The position numbers and the translations under genes are program-made. From positions 65,357-129,356 of the forward strand of contig NZ_JAPJDL010000013.1 of assembly GCF_026242055.1 (NCBI RefSeq): DNA of 64,000 nt. The letters run 5' to 3'. How positions within the stretch are numbered: position 1 is the stretch's first letter; each line of letters opens with the position of its first letter. Of the stretch, positions 63,422 to 64,000 are shown one piece after another. Under the pieces are notes generated by a model. It saw only the letters and a list, made by a program, of their open reading frames with translations, searched no databases and was not told where the DNA came from. Origin of the DNA: Lentzea sp. NEAU-D7. Lineage in GTDB: Bacteria; Actinomycetota; Actinomycetes; Mycobacteriales; Pseudonocardiaceae.

Positions 63422-63458
63422 CCGTCGAGTCGAACCACCCGTCGAACCGTCCGTCGAA
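63422..63458 (+). repeat. CCGTCGAA repeats upstream of GH16 gene
   Basis: CCGTCGAG (63422), CCGTCGAA (63439) and CCGTCGAA (63451), plus a partial AGTCGAA (63428). These are the reverse complement of the TTCGACGG repeats at 57587-57627. They end 48 bases before the GH16 ATG. Confidence 0.6.
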
Positions 63459-63506
63459 TCGGCGGAACTGTTGTGCGGCAACGAGTTCGTCCTGGACAGT
63501 GAGGCG

Positions 63507-64000
63507 ATGAGAATCGCAGCAGGCGCACTCGTCGTCGTCCTCACGGCCGCCTCCACCACTCCCGCGAACGCGGCGGCGTGGGAAGAGGTGATCGGGACCG
63601 GGTCCTTCAGCGGCTACGGCGCGCTGGAGTCGGAGTGGAACTACCGCTACCCGTGGGGCTCCGACCACAACGGCACGGCCAGGATGTACGCGAGCCCCAG
63701 CGACCACAACCACGTGTCGCTGTCCGGCGGCGTGCTGACGGTGAAGGCGACCCGCATCTCCTGGGACGAGGGCAACAGCAGCGCCGACCCGCACCTGCCC
63801 ATCCGCTACCACTCCGGTGCGATCCACGCGAAGGAGCACGTCGTGGTGAACGACCAGTTCCCGAACTGGGAGGTGAAGGGAGACTTCCAGGCACCCTCCA
63901 CCCGCGGCACCTGGCCCGCGTTCTGGTTGACCGGCGTCAACAGCTGGCCGCCTGAAAGTGACATCTTGGAGTTCAAGGGCGACAACCGGAACTGGTTCAA
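63507..64000 (+). CDS. Secreted GH16 endoglycanase, 5' part (cut by window end)
   Basis: 164 codons are visible. Signal peptide MRIAAGALVVVLTAASTTPANAA-like, then a GH16 beta-sandwich start with LESEWNYRYPWGSDHNGTARMYASP, and the catalytic ExDxxE motif as ESDILEF near residue 154. GH16 members cut beta-1,3-, beta-1,3-1,4-glucans or marine galactans; the lineage cannot be chosen from this fragment. GAGG precedes the ATG at 3-4 bases. It is downstream of the sugar importer operon and shares its repeat motif, so it is probably the secreted enzyme feeding that importer. Confidence 0.85.
   Translation, partial: MRIAAGALVVVLTAASTTPANAAAWEEVIGTGSFSGYGALESEWNYRYPWGSDHNGTARMYASPSDHNHVSLSGGVLTVKATRISWDEGNSSADPHLPIRYHSGAIHAKEHVVVNDQFPNWEVKGDFQAPSTRGTWPAFWLTGVNSWPPESDILEFKGDNRNWF

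Noticed and set aside
1-64000. CRISPR arrays, tRNA or rRNA genes, insertion sequences, phage attachment sites
   Set aside because: No regularly spaced identical repeats, no cloverleaf or rRNA stretches, no transposase or integrase motifs were seen while reading both strands.

Overview
The window is high-GC actinomycete DNA with dense, often overlapping genes (ATGA, GTGA and TTGA junctions), GTG and TTG starts, Tat and lipoprotein signals, and SARP, ROK and LacI-type regulators. The gene set points to a soil or plant-litter Pseudonocardiales (Lentzea or Saccharothrix-like). That placement is an inference from gene content; there is no rRNA here to test it.

Layout, left to right. (1) 1-2,560: 5' part of a GH3 glycosidase behind a perfect palindrome, divergent from a short SARP regulator. 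(2) 2,560-9,360: a large TPR regulator with a decayed P-loop, then a four-gene minus-strand operon of solute-binding protein, TelA, solute-binding/VWA lipoprotein and XpaC-like membrane protein, with no known role. (3) 9,520-29,560: a YCII protein, a VOC gene remnant, and an eight-gene siderophore locus (esterase, ABC half, trimodular NRPS, ABC half, binding protein, ATPase, two permeases). It matches the coelichelin genes cchJ to cchC in order, strand and NRPS architecture, and carries IdeR/DmdR-type iron boxes. The ornithine hydroxylase and formyltransferase genes (cchB, cchA) and an MbtH gene are not here. By my hand-read adenylation codes, modules 1 and 3 match the coelichelin hydroxyornithine codes but module 2 does not match threonine, so a coelichelin variant is expected.

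(4) 29,600-36,200: housekeeping and regulatory genes, including an SRPBCC protein, a full AfsR-type regulator, a lipase, a DUF3099/TrkA-N pair and a TIGR01777 epimerase. (5) 36,300-39,510: a secreted AA10 LPMO behind a perfect CebR-type box, convergent with a secreted GH127 beta-L-arabinofuranosidase carrying a ricin-type lectin; they share one strong terminator. (6) 39,500-44,880: degenerate repeats copied from the 3' end of a MarR gene, then that MarR gene with a Cys/His tail, a redoxin, an AhpD-like protein, a two-component system and an RDD protein.

(7) 44,900-54,670: a beta-mannoside locus made of an oligopeptide-type ABC importer (with a fused permease-ATPase), a GH2 beta-mannosidase, a LacI-family protein without its DNA-binding domain, and a divergent ROK regulator. 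(8) 54,790-57,510: small membrane and secreted proteins, including an SNase-like/CBM2 fusion. (9) 57,580-64,000: a sugar ABC importer operon with Gfo/Idh/MocA, PmoA-like and cupin genes, followed by a GH16 endoglycanase cut by the window end. TTCGACGG repeats precede both the importer operon and the GH16 gene, in opposite orientation, and may co-regulate them.

Overall the window pairs iron acquisition with secreted polysaccharide breakdown and import of the products. The least explained parts are the TelA/VWA operon, the headless LacI, the altered coelichelin-type locus and the shared TTCGACGG repeats.
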